Source: a bacterium
GTDB lineage: Bacteria; Planctomycetota; B15-G4; JADJEK01
Length of the DNA: 13,683 nucleotides
NCBI GenBank assembly: GCA_030428825.1
Contig: JAUIEL010000097.1
Location: forward strand, 1 to 13,683
Reading direction: 5' to 3'
Below, piece by piece: positions 5,359 to 12,084 of the stretch (the stretch's first letter is position 1; each line of letters begins with the position of its first letter). A program made the translations under genes and the position numbers. The notes below the pieces were generated by a model. That model searched no databases, was not told where the DNA came from, and worked only from the letters and a program-made list of their open reading frames with translations.

Positions 5359-7459
5359 GCTTCGAACGTCCACCCCCACGACGACTCTCCTCGCCCTCGC
5401 GCTCGGTCTCCCTCTCTCCGCGCCGCCGGTGCTCGCCGGCGGCGCATGCACCGCCCCCGTCGTCCCGGACGCCGGCTTCGCGATCGTCGAGTCGACGGTC
5501 CCGGTCACGCGCTCGGACGGCTACGTCTCGCTGACCGACGTGCGGCACCCCGTCGACCCGCCCGGCCCGTGCGGGTGGCCGCTCGTGATGGTGATCCACG
5601 GCGGGGGCGGCAACCGGAGCGTCGTCGCGGGCCTCGCCTCGAACCTCGCGTCGCGCGGGTACCTGACGTGCGCGTACGACGTGCGCGGACAGGGGCCGTC
5701 GATGGCGCTGAACCCGGTCGCGCTCGCGCACGACCTCGTCGGCCTGCGGGAGCTGATCGACCTGTTCGAGGCGATGGAGTCCGTCGAGGCGCTCCTGCCG
5801 GCGCTCGTCGACTTCGAGCGCATCGGCGTCACCGGCTACTCGCAGGGCGGGAGCCACTCGTGGTGGGCCGCGCAGCACTCGGGGCGGCTGCCGCCCCCGA
5901 ACGCCTGGCGGACCGCGCCGTTCCCCGTGATCTCCGCGGTCGCGGTGCGCGACTCCACGGCGGCGGTCGGTTCGGCCCAGGCGAACGCGTTCAGCGCCCG
6001 TCGCATCGAGAAGCTGTTCGCCCCGTCGGGGATCACGTACCGGCCCTCGGTGGTCGCGCCGCTCCAGGCGCTCGCCCTCGCCGACGACGTCGCCGGATAC
6101 CAGGCCGCGACGAACGTCCCCGGCATGGACCCGGCCGGGCTCCTTCCGCTGGTGACCGTCCCCGTCCTCGCGCACGCGTCGTACGACGACAAGCGGGTGA
6201 ACCCCTCCGGCGTGGTCGCCGCGTGGGGCCTCGTCCCGGACACCACGCCGAAGCGGATCCACCTGGGAACCGGCGGGCACGACTCGCCGCAGAACGTGCA
6301 CGACCTCGGCCGCTTCAATCCGACGCGCGTCCGCTGGTTCGACCGGTTCCTGAAGGGGGAGGCGAACGGCGTCGACCTCGAGCCGCGCGTGCATGCGGAC
6401 GTCACGCCGGAGGCGATCGCGACGTACCTCGACGTCGATGCGCTCTGGGACTTCCGCGAGGACGACGACCTGCCGGTCGCCGGCCTCGCGACGACGCGCC
6501 TCCACCTCGCCCCCGGCGGCCCGACCGGCGCGCTCGTCGACGCGGCGCCGGTCGCCGCGACGTCGAGCCCGCTGGTCCACGTCGTGCCGGCCGGGTTCGA
6601 CATGACCGCGTACACGTCGCTGCTGCCGAACGCGACCCAGCTCGCGGCGATCATCCCGCCGGACACGATCCGGTACGACTCGGCGCCGCGGACCGAGGAC
6701 GCGCACCTGCACGGGGACGTCCGGGTCGAGCTGTCGATCGACGCGCACGCTCCGGACTACCAGGTCTGCGCGTCGCTCTTCGACGTCGCGCCGGGCGGCG
6801 CGGCCCGCTTCGTCTGCCGCGGCGGCGCGGCGTTCCGCGACCAGGCGGGCGCCGGCACGGTCGTGTTCTCGCTCTACCGCCAGTCGTACGTCTTCCGCGC
6901 CGGTCATCGGATCCGGCTGCAGATCGAGAACCTCGCCGTCCACCGCCCGCCGACCGGGAACCCGCCCGAGACGAAGCTCGTGCCGACGCTCTCGAGCTCG
7001 ACGGTGGACGTCCTCGAGGGGGGAGCGTCGCCGTCGTTCGTCGACCTCCCGCTCCTCCCGTTCGCCGACCCCACGCTCGCGACCGGTCCGCTCCTCCAGT
7101 CGGTCGCCGCGCCGGAGGACCAGCGGCTGAGGATCCACAGCCACTCGGGCCGCGCGGGCGATCCGTACCTCCTGCTGCCGTCGCTCTCCGGGACGTCGCC
7201 CTCGACGAACGTGCTCGGGGTCGAGGTCCCGATCGTCTTCGACGCGGTCACCTCGCTCTGGGCGGCGAACCCCGGCCTCCCGCCGTTCGTCGGACTGACC
7301 GGGCTGCTCGACGCGACCGGCTCGGCCGACGCCGGAGTGCTGCTCGAAGGGCTGCCGCTGCCGCCGTCGCTGATCGGCCTCGAGCTGTCGCTCGCCGCGA
7401 TCGTCGACCCGGTCGACACGGCGAGCACGAACGCGGTGACGATCCCGTTCCTCCCGTGA
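5357..7459 (+). CDS. Secreted CocE/S15-like alpha/beta hydrolase with C-terminal beta-sandwich module
   Basis: 700 residues. The ATG has GAGGA upstream and opens a signal peptide (about 1-28, cleavage near 'VLA-GG'). The alpha/beta-hydrolase core resembles the X-Pro dipeptidyl-peptidase S15 / CocE family: oxyanion motif 'HGGGG' (81-85), 'YDVRGQGPS' (107-115), nucleophile elbow 'TGYSQGG' with Ser162, likely acid Asp277 or Asp278 in 'SYDDKRV', and His308 in 'GTGGHDSPQNVHD'. The jelly-roll C-terminal domain of this family follows (about 390-570; 'GDVRVELSIDAHAPDYQVCA' and 'FRAGHRIRLQIENLAV'). An extra tail from about 600 ('GDPYLLLPSLSGTSP' to 'NAVTIPFLP') looks like the beta-sandwich tail seen on secreted planctomycete proteins; anchoring or secretion is a guess. 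Likely reactions are ester or amide hydrolysis with unknown substrate. The cupin/AraC regulator is divergent and is the probable local controller. Confidence 0.87.
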   Translation: MLRTSTPTTTLLALALGLPLSAPPVLAGGACTAPVVPDAGFAIVESTVPVTRSDGYVSLTDVRHPVDPPGPCGWPLVMVIHGGGGNRSVVAGLASNLASRGYLTCAYDVRGQGPSMALNPVALAHDLVGLRELIDLFEAMESVEALLPALVDFERIGVTGYSQGGSHSWWAAQHSGRLPPPNAWRTAPFPVISAVAVRDSTAAVGSAQANAFSARRIEKLFAPSGITYRPSVVAPLQALALADDVAGYQAATNVPGMDPAGLLPLVTVPVLAHASYDDKRVNPSGVVAAWGLVPDTTPKRIHLGTGGHDSPQNVHDLGRFNPTRVRWFDRFLKGEANGVDLEPRVHADVTPEAIATYLDVDALWDFREDDDLPVAGLATTRLHLAPGGPTGALVDAAPVAATSSPLVHVVPAGFDMTAYTSLLPNATQLAAIIPPDTIRYDSAPRTEDAHLHGDVRVELSIDAHAPDYQVCASLFDVAPGGAARFVCRGGAAFRDQAGAGTVVFSLYRQSYVFRAGHRIRLQIENLAVHRPPTGNPPETKLVPTLSSSTVDVLEGGASPSFVDLPLLPFADPTLATGPLLQSVAAPEDQRLRIHSHSGRAGDPYLLLPSLSGTSPSTNVLGVEVPIVFDAVTSLWAANPGLPPFVGLTGLLDATGSADAGVLLEGLPLPPSLIGLELSLAAIVDPVDTASTNAVTIPFLP

Positions 7460-7506
7460 CCGCGGCCCCGGCCCGCCGCGCGCCGACGCGGCGGACCGGG
7501 ATTCGG

Positions 7507-7515
7507 TGTTACGAT
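7507..7515 (+). promoter_or_regulatory. Candidate extended -10 promoter for the Uma2 gene
   Basis: TGTTACGAT at 7507-7515 is an extended -10 element (TG-N-TAnnAT, hexamer 7510-7515), 33 bases before the start codon at 7549. I see no good -35 at 17 bases, which an extended -10 can tolerate. It lies in the 89-base gap after the hydrolase stop, suggesting Uma2 is transcribed separately. Confidence 0.4.
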
Positions 7516-7548
7516 GCGGGCGACGTGGGTTCTCCTTCCCGAAGACCG

Positions 7549-8142
7549 ATGAAGGCGATCATGCCGAGCGTTCCGGCCGACGTGGCGGCCTGGCGGAAGA
7601 AGACCGGCGCCGACCGGTGGGACGAGGTGTGGGACGGAATCCTCCACATGCCCCCGGTGCCGACGTTCGACCACCAGGACTTGCAAGCCGGGCTCCTCAC
7701 CTGGCTCCGCGCCCGCTGGGCCGCCGCTTCGGCGGGCCGACGGGTCCTCGGAGAGTTGAACGTCGCCCGCCCCGGTCGGTGGCCGGACGACTACCGCATC
7801 CCGGACGTCTGCCTCCTGACCGCCGAGCGGATGGACCGGAACCGCGGGACCCACCTCGACGGCGGCCCCGACGTCGTGATCGAGATCGCGAGCCCGGGCG
7901 ACGAGAGCGTCGAGAAGGTCCCGTTCTACGTCGAGGTCGGCGTGCGCGAGGTCTGGCGGATCGACCGCGACGCGCGGCGTCCCGAGCTGTTCGTGGCGCG
8001 GGACGGCGTCGCCGAGCGCGTCGCGGCCGGCGAGGACGGCGCGGTCGCGAGCCCGTTCACCGGCGTCGTCCTCCGCGCCGCCGACGGCCGGCTCGTCCTG
8101 CGCCTCGCGGACGACGACGCGACCGAGGCCTCGCTCCCCTGA
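7549..8142 (+). CDS. Uma2 / DUF820 family protein, PD-(D/E)xK nuclease fold
   Basis: 197 residues from the ATG at 7549 (MKAIMPSVPADV). The MKAxM opening is one I recall in planctomycete and cyanobacterial family members, so it is preferred over the in-frame ATG at 7561, although GAAGG before 7561 is the better ribosome-binding site. Family hallmarks: 'DRWDEVWDGILHM' (22-34), 'HQDLQAGLLTWL' (42-53), 'YRIPDVCLL' with Asp86, 'PDVVIEIASPGDE' with Glu112, Lys123 in 'EKVPFYVEVGVREVWRID'. These match the PD-(D/E)xK core (Asp86, Glu112 and a downstream Lys), although Ala114 sits where many nucleases have the Lys of E-x-K. Uma2 genes are abundant and of unsettled function; nuclease activity has not been generally shown. 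I see no toxin-antitoxin partner or mobile element beside it. It sits between two secreted-protein genes without obvious functional link. Confidence 0.9.
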   Translation: MKAIMPSVPADVAAWRKKTGADRWDEVWDGILHMPPVPTFDHQDLQAGLLTWLRARWAAASAGRRVLGELNVARPGRWPDDYRIPDVCLLTAERMDRNRGTHLDGGPDVVIEIASPGDESVEKVPFYVEVGVREVWRIDRDARRPELFVARDGVAERVAAGEDGAVASPFTGVVLRAADGRLVLRLADDDATEASLP

Positions 8143-8153
8143 CCGCACACCCG

Positions 8154-8177
8154 CGGGAGACCGGTCTCCCGTATCCT
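8154..8177 (+). promoter_or_regulatory. 18-bp perfect palindrome abutting a candidate -10 box
   Basis: CGGGAGACCGGTCTCCCG at 8154-8171 is fully symmetrical. It is followed at once by TATCCT (8172-8177), a TAnnnT -10 candidate for the gene at 8214. The palindrome fills the space where the -35/-10 spacer should be, a common operator position. Alternatively it is a hairpin (7-bp stem, 4-base loop) ending the Uma2 transcript, but no T-run follows it. Confidence 0.5.
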
Positions 8178-8213
8178 CTCCGTCCCGCGCCTCGAACCTG
8201 CCGGGAGGAACCC

Positions 8214-9329
8214 ATGCCGCGCCCGAGCCCGCCCCTCGCCCTCCTCGTCCTCGCGCTCGCCGCGGCCGACGCCCGCACGGCCTCGACCCTGTACGGCGTC
8301 GGGAGCAGCGTCCAGGACGCCTCGTCGAACCTCTACCGCGTCGACGACCACGGCGGCGCGCCGAAGGTGACCGACGTCGGCGAGACCGGGCTCTGGCTCT
8401 GCGACGTGGCGATCGACCCGACCTCCGGCCGCGTGTTCGCGATCACCTGCGCGGGGATCGGCGTCTCGACCGAGCTCTACGAGCTGAGCCTGGTCGACGG
8501 CTCGGCGACGCTCGTCGGCGCGCTCGGCGTCCCGCAGCAGAACGGCCTCGAGTTCGACGTGAACGGCGACCTCTGGTCGGTCGGAGTCGGCGGGAACGCG
8601 AAGCTCCACCGCGTCGACGCGCAGACCGGACTCGCGACCGAGGTCGGCCCGCTCGGCGTCGACTCCGGCGGCGACCTCGCGTTCGGGATCGACGGCACGC
8701 TCTGGATGGCCGGGCACGACGCGCTCTACCGCGTGAACACCGGGTCCGGCGCCGCGACGCTCGTCGGTCCGTTCGGCGTCGCGGACGTCGTCGGGCTCGA
8801 CGTCGACGAGGACGGCCAGCTGATCCTCGGGCGTGGCGTCTGGAGCGGTCCGGTCGAGCTCCACCGCGTGAACCCGACCACGGGCGCGGCGACGCCGATC
8901 GGCCCGGTCGCCGGCAGCGTCCCGGTCGGCATCGGCGGCCTCTCGTTCGCCGGCGCGGTCGGCGTCACGTACGAGGGGGACGGCCTCGGCCAGGTGCTCG
9001 GCATCGAGTGGACGTCCGGGCCGCCGGGCGCCGAGGCGAAGGGGACGATCACCGTCGACGGCGGCACCCCGAACGACGTGATCGCGATCCTGATCGGGCT
9101 CCAGCAGCTCGAGCAGCCGCTCGGGAACGTGACGCTCCTCGTCGATCCGACCGGCGCGGTCCTCCTGACCGTCCCGCTCGACGCGCAGGGGAGCGTCAGC
9201 TTCCCCGCCGACCTCGACCTCCTGCAGTCGTTCGCGGACCTCCACGCCGTGATGATCCAGGCGATCTCGAACCTGGTCGCGCAGGACCACGAGACGCGGC
9301 TCATGATCATCCACAACCTCCGGGGCTGA
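8214..9329 (+). CDS. Secreted repeat protein (propeller-like) with C-terminal beta module
   Basis: 371 residues. The ATG has GGAGG five bases upstream and opens a short signal peptide (about 1-20, 'LALLVLALAAADA'). Five repeats of the type L-[YH]-R-V-[DN]-x-x-[TS]-G-x-A-T-x-V-G-x-x-G start near residues 40, 88, 131, 171 and 216, each 40-48 residues apart ('LHRVDAQTGLATEVGPLGV' and 'LYRVNTGSGAATLVGPFGV' are the clearest). That period and the GDLWSV/GTLWMAG strands between them indicate beta-propeller blades, as in DUF4394-like or SMP-30-like extracellular proteins. From about 255 a different domain follows ('GTITVDGGTPNDVIAIL', 'GNVTLLVDPTG', 'LDAQGSVSFPADL'), similar in style to planctomycete secretion or surface tails. 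I see no catalytic motif; it may be structural, ligand-binding or a surface protein. Its stop is 7 bases from the converging gene. Confidence 0.75.
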   Translation: MPRPSPPLALLVLALAAADARTASTLYGVGSSVQDASSNLYRVDDHGGAPKVTDVGETGLWLCDVAIDPTSGRVFAITCAGIGVSTELYELSLVDGSATLVGALGVPQQNGLEFDVNGDLWSVGVGGNAKLHRVDAQTGLATEVGPLGVDSGGDLAFGIDGTLWMAGHDALYRVNTGSGAATLVGPFGVADVVGLDVDEDGQLILGRGVWSGPVELHRVNPTTGAATPIGPVAGSVPVGIGGLSFAGAVGVTYEGDGLGQVLGIEWTSGPPGAEAKGTITVDGGTPNDVIAILIGLQQLEQPLGNVTLLVDPTGAVLLTVPLDAQGSVSFPADLDLLQSFADLHAVMIQAISNLVAQDHETRLMIIHNLRG

Positions 9330-9336
9330 CGCCGCC

Positions 9337-10758
9337 TCAGCGCCCCGCCGCGGGCGAGCGCGTCAGGACGACCGTCGCCGTCCCGACCAACGGTCTCGCC
9401 GGCACGGACCCGCCGTCCGGACCGGCGACGCGCGCGTCGACCGGCGGCCATCGACCGGCGCGGCGAAACCTCCCGGCCCCGTCCGTCTCCCCGACCTCCT
9501 CGTCACCGTCCGCGCCGACGAGCGTGACGACCGCCGACGGGACGGGCGCCCCGAACGGATCCCGCACCTCGACCTCGAGCACGCTCGCGCCGACCCGGAG
9601 GTCGAGCGGCTCGAGCGCCGCGTCGCGCGCCGTCCCCCCCGCCGGCACGAGGAGGTCCGCGGTCCCGAGCAGCGCGTCGTCCGCGGCGAACCGGAACTCG
9701 AGCCGGATCCGGCCCGGAGGGAGCCCGCCGACGGTCCCCTCTGCGGCCGCCAGCCGCGAACCGACCCGACCGTCGACGTCGACCCGGACGTCGTCCGGCC
9801 GGACGCCCGGGTCGAGGAGGACGCGCACCCGGGCCGCGCCGAGACGCGGGGTCGTCAGGACGACGTCCCGCGAGGTCCCGACGATCGGGACGACGCGGGA
9901 CGGCGCGTGGTCGCTCGCCTCGGCGTGGACATGCAGCGCCGGTTCGCCCTCGATCGGGACGTGCACGGCGAACCGCCCGCGCGCGTCGGCGACCGTCTCG
10001 AACGTCGGCACGAGCGCCATCCCGTCCCGCTTCCGGACCGGGGAGAGACGGCATCCCTCGACGTGCCGCGAACGCTCGGTCCACGGCACCCGCCGGGAGA
10101 TCGTCACGCGCGCACCCGGCCGCGGCTCTCCCCGGTCGTCGACGACCCTCCCCCGCAGCGAGACCGGCGACGCGACGAGGACGACGGCGCCGAGGTCGTT
10201 CGCCCCCGGCGCGATCCGCCCCGTCAAATCGAACGTCCGGACGTGAGGGCGGTCCTCGTGCGGCCGCGCGAGGTCGCCGACCGAGAGGTCGAGCCAGGCC
10301 CGGCCCGGCGGCCACGGCACGTCGTCGGCCCGCAGCGCGAACGTCCCCTCGTCGCCGGCCCCGCTCTGCTCGAACCGGGTCACGAGCTCGACCCGGTCGT
10401 CCGGGTCCTCGCGGACCGACAGCCGCGCGCGGAGCGGACCGGTCCACGCCCGCCCCTCCACGATCGGGCGGAGCACGAACACGACGTCGGCCCGCGCGCG
10501 CGCGTCGCGACGCTCGACCGCGGCGGACGCCCTCGTCGCGGCGTCACCGACCGGGATCGCCGGTTCCCGAACCGGAGCGCCGCCGACGACCGGGGCCGGG
10601 GGCTCGGAGGACGGATCGCCGTCGATCCTCCGTTCCGAGGAGGCGCCAGACCCCGCCGACATCTTCGTCGGCGTCACCGGGGACGGCGTACCGGACCCGA
10701 GGGACCACGCGCCGAGGGCGACGACGGCGAGACCGAGGAGGGCGGAACGGCGGCACAT
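9337..10758 (-). CDS. Exported protein with carboxypeptidase-regulatory-like beta domains
   Basis: 473 residues from the ATG at 10758, with GAGG ten bases upstream. An N-terminal hydrophobic segment ('ALLGLAVVALGAWSLGSG', 6-23) is a signal peptide or anchor, followed by a Pro/Ala/Ser-rich low-complexity linker (24-85). The rest is predicted all-beta: a first domain at about 88-195, a carboxypeptidase-regulatory-like (CarboxypepD_reg) unit at about 198-290 ('SLRGRVVDDRGEPRPGARVT'), a middle beta domain (300-385), and a second such unit at 391-466 ('LEVEVRDPFGAPVPSAVVTL', 'TDGAGRF'). These Ig/transthyretin-like folds act as binding or structural modules in cell-surface proteins. No enzyme domain is visible. 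It diverges from the GntR-ABC operon. Two cysteines only (Cys2, Cys236), and a lipobox is not convincing. Confidence 0.8.
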   Translation of the reverse strand: MCRRSALLGLAVVALGAWSLGSGTPSPVTPTKMSAGSGASSERRIDGDPSSEPPAPVVGGAPVREPAIPVGDAATRASAAVERRDARARADVVFVLRPIVEGRAWTGPLRARLSVREDPDDRVELVTRFEQSGAGDEGTFALRADDVPWPPGRAWLDLSVGDLARPHEDRPHVRTFDLTGRIAPGANDLGAVVLVASPVSLRGRVVDDRGEPRPGARVTISRRVPWTERSRHVEGCRLSPVRKRDGMALVPTFETVADARGRFAVHVPIEGEPALHVHAEASDHAPSRVVPIVGTSRDVVLTTPRLGAARVRVLLDPGVRPDDVRVDVDGRVGSRLAAAEGTVGGLPPGRIRLEFRFAADDALLGTADLLVPAGGTARDAALEPLDLRVGASVLEVEVRDPFGAPVPSAVVTLVGADGDEEVGETDGAGRFRRAGRWPPVDARVAGPDGGSVPARPLVGTATVVLTRSPAAGR

Positions 10759-10768
10759 GTCGGCCGAC
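10759..10768. other. 10-bp perfect palindrome next to the start codon at 10758
   Basis: GTCGGCCGAC, directly before the minus-strand ATG and inside its leader. It could fold with or mask the ribosome-binding site, but a short GC palindrome of this kind also arises by chance in such DNA. The remaining sequence between 10769 and 10892 holds no gene I can support; its most A/T-rich stretch is near 10873-10886. Confidence 0.25.
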
Positions 10769-10892
10769 CTCGCAACCGTCCTGCCGACCGCCCGTCCCCG
10801 CCGGCCCGGAGCGTCGTCCGACCGCCGAGCGTGGTCTCCCCGTGACGCGTCGCCCGATGCGCCAGGGTCCGGTTCGTCATTTTCCGGTCCAG

Positions 10893-10921
10893 CGTCCCAC
10901 CGTCCTAGGCCGATGGGACGG
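10893..10921 (+). promoter_or_regulatory. Overlapping inverted repeats and weak -10 box before the GntR gene
   Basis: CGTCCCA (10893-10899) pairs with TGGGACG (10914-10920), and CCGTCC (10900-10905) pairs with GGACGG (10916-10921), both centred on CCTAGG-like sequence. TAGGCC at 10906-10911 is a weak -10 candidate. The element ends four bases before the ATG at 10925. YtrA-type GntR regulators usually repress their own operon by binding an inverted repeat over the promoter, so this is a reasonable operator candidate. If the -10 is right, the mRNA leader would be very short. Confidence 0.4.
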
Positions 10922-10924
10922 TCG

Positions 10925-11305
10925 ATGGACGTCCGGGTCGACCCTCACGCCGCCGCGCCGCCGTCGCGCCAGCTCGTCGAGCAGCTCCTCGACGCGATGG
11001 CCCGCGGCGACCTCGCGGCCGGCGACCGCCTCCCGAGCGTGCGCACCCTCGCCGCCGACGCGCTGGTGAACCCGAACACGGTCGGGAAGGCGTACCGCGA
11101 GCTCGAGTCGCTCGGGGTCGTGCTCGGCCGGAACGGGTCGGGGGTGTTCGTCACGCGGGGCGGGCCGACGAAGGCGCGGCGGGCCCGACGGACGCGCACG
11201 ATCGACGAGTTCCGGGAGGCGTGCCGCGAGGCGCTCCGCGCGGGGCACGACGCGGGGGAGCTGACGAGGATTCTCGACGCGGAGACCGCGGGGAGGACGA
11301 CGTGA
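10925..11305 (+). CDS. GntR-family transcriptional regulator, YtrA subfamily
   Basis: 126 residues starting at the ATG at 10925 (MDVRVDPHAAAP), the usual start position for this family. An in-frame ATG at 10913 and a longer open frame back to 10757 would add a tail lacking homology-like character. The winged helix-turn-helix spans about 16-78: 'RQLVEQLLDAMARGDLAAGD', 'LPSVRTLAADALVNPNTVGK', 'YRELESLGVVLGRNGSGVFV'. The C-terminal tail is short (about 45 residues, basic 'KARRARRTRT' then a helix), as expected for YtrA regulators, which lack the large ligand-binding domains of other GntR types. In known cases YtrA regulators control an adjacent ABC transporter in response to envelope stress. The next gene overlaps it by GTGA, so regulator, ATPase and permease appear to form one operon. 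Confidence 0.92.
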   Translation: MDVRVDPHAAAPPSRQLVEQLLDAMARGDLAAGDRLPSVRTLAADALVNPNTVGKAYRELESLGVVLGRNGSGVFVTRGGPTKARRARRTRTIDEFREACREALRAGHDAGELTRILDAETAGRTT

Positions 11306-12084
11306 ACGACGACCGACACGACGGGTGCGAGGCGCGAGAGCTCGCGGGACGCGCGCGCGGGTTGACGAAGCGCTTCGGGCGGAAGGACGCCGTCCGCGGC
11401 GTCGACCTCGACCTCGACGCGGGCGGCGTGACCGTCCTCCTCGGCGCGAACGGCGCCGGGAAGACGACGTTCCTGCGGCTCCTCCTCGGGCTGATCCGAC
11501 CGACGGAGGGGACGATCGAGCTGCTCGGACTCGACCCGGTGACCGAGGGGGACGCGCTCCGCCGGCGGGTCGGCGTGGTCCCCGACCACCCGGACGCGTA
11601 CGCCTGGATGACGCCGGCGCGCTGGTTCGAGTTCCTCGCGCCGCACTACCCGACCTGGGACGAGGCGCTCGCCGGCGCGATCGCCGACGAGCTCGGCGTG
11701 CCGCTCCGGACGCGGTTCCGGTCGCTGTCGCGCGGCGAGGCGACGAAGGCGATGCTCGTCGCCGCGGTCGCGTTCCGGCCCGACCTGCTCGTCCTCGACG
11801 AGCCGTTCGGTCGCCTCGACCCGATCGCGCGGGAGGAGGTCCTCCGCGCCGTCATCGGTCAGATCCGGGAGCGGGGACGGACCGTCCTCCTCTCGACGCA
11901 CGACCTCGACCTGGCGGCGCGCGTGGCGGATCGCGTGCTCGTGATGCGGGACGGGCGGATCGTCCGGGACGCGGCGCCGGACGACCTCGGCGACCCCGGC
12001 GCGAGCACGCCGACGACCGAGCGGCTCCGCCGCGCGCTCCTGGCCGACCACGCCCTCGCGACGGAGGACGCCCCGTGTTCGTGA
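11302..12084 (+). CDS. ABC transporter ATP-binding protein (YtrB-like)
   Basis: 260 residues. The GTG start lies in a GTGA overlap with the GntR stop and has GGGAGGA four bases upstream. Walker A is 'GANGAGKT' (48-55), the signature is 'LSRGE' (142-146), Walker B is 'LLVLDEP' (162-168), the D-loop is 'GRLDP' (170-174), and the switch histidine is His200 in 'LSTHDLD'. The segment 'AYAWMTPARWFEFLAPHYPTWDEAL' region (99-123) matches the 'Y-x-WMT...FYPxWD' helical-domain pattern of ATPases paired with YtrA regulators. Oddity: in 'VVPDHPDAY' (92-100) the Q-loop glutamine appears replaced by His96. The last 28 residues or so are a linker rich in Asp, Ala and Arg. It should energise the membrane protein encoded next; whether it exports a substrate or only couples to envelope sensing is unknown. 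Confidence 0.93.
   Translation: MNDDRHDGCEARELAGRARGLTKRFGRKDAVRGVDLDLDAGGVTVLLGANGAGKTTFLRLLLGLIRPTEGTIELLGLDPVTEGDALRRRVGVVPDHPDAYAWMTPARWFEFLAPHYPTWDEALAGAIADELGVPLRTRFRSLSRGEATKAMLVAAVAFRPDLLVLDEPFGRLDPIAREEVLRAVIGQIRERGRTVLLSTHDLDLAARVADRVLVMRDGRIVRDAAPDDLGDPGASTPTTERLRRALLADHALATEDAPCS

Noticed and set aside
5111..7144. Upstream part of the long minus-strand frame that ends as the AraC gene
   Set aside because: It runs antisense to the S15-like hydrolase and has low-complexity Arg/Asp/Glu-rich sequence; only the last 242 codons look like protein.
5446..7548. Plus-strand frame that joins onto the Uma2 gene and overlaps the hydrolase
   Set aside because: Before the MKAIM start it is an Arg/Pro-rich shadow of the hydrolase in another frame.
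7549..8142. Uma2 as part of a defence or transposon system
   Set aside because: No transposase, inverted ends, methylase, helicase or antitoxin gene lies beside it; single Uma2 genes are common in this type of genome.
10757..10924. N-terminal extension of the GntR regulator
   Set aside because: The extension is Pro/Arg/Ser-rich, lacks family similarity and would overlap the start of the divergent gene; YtrA-type proteins begin where MDVRVDPHAA begins.
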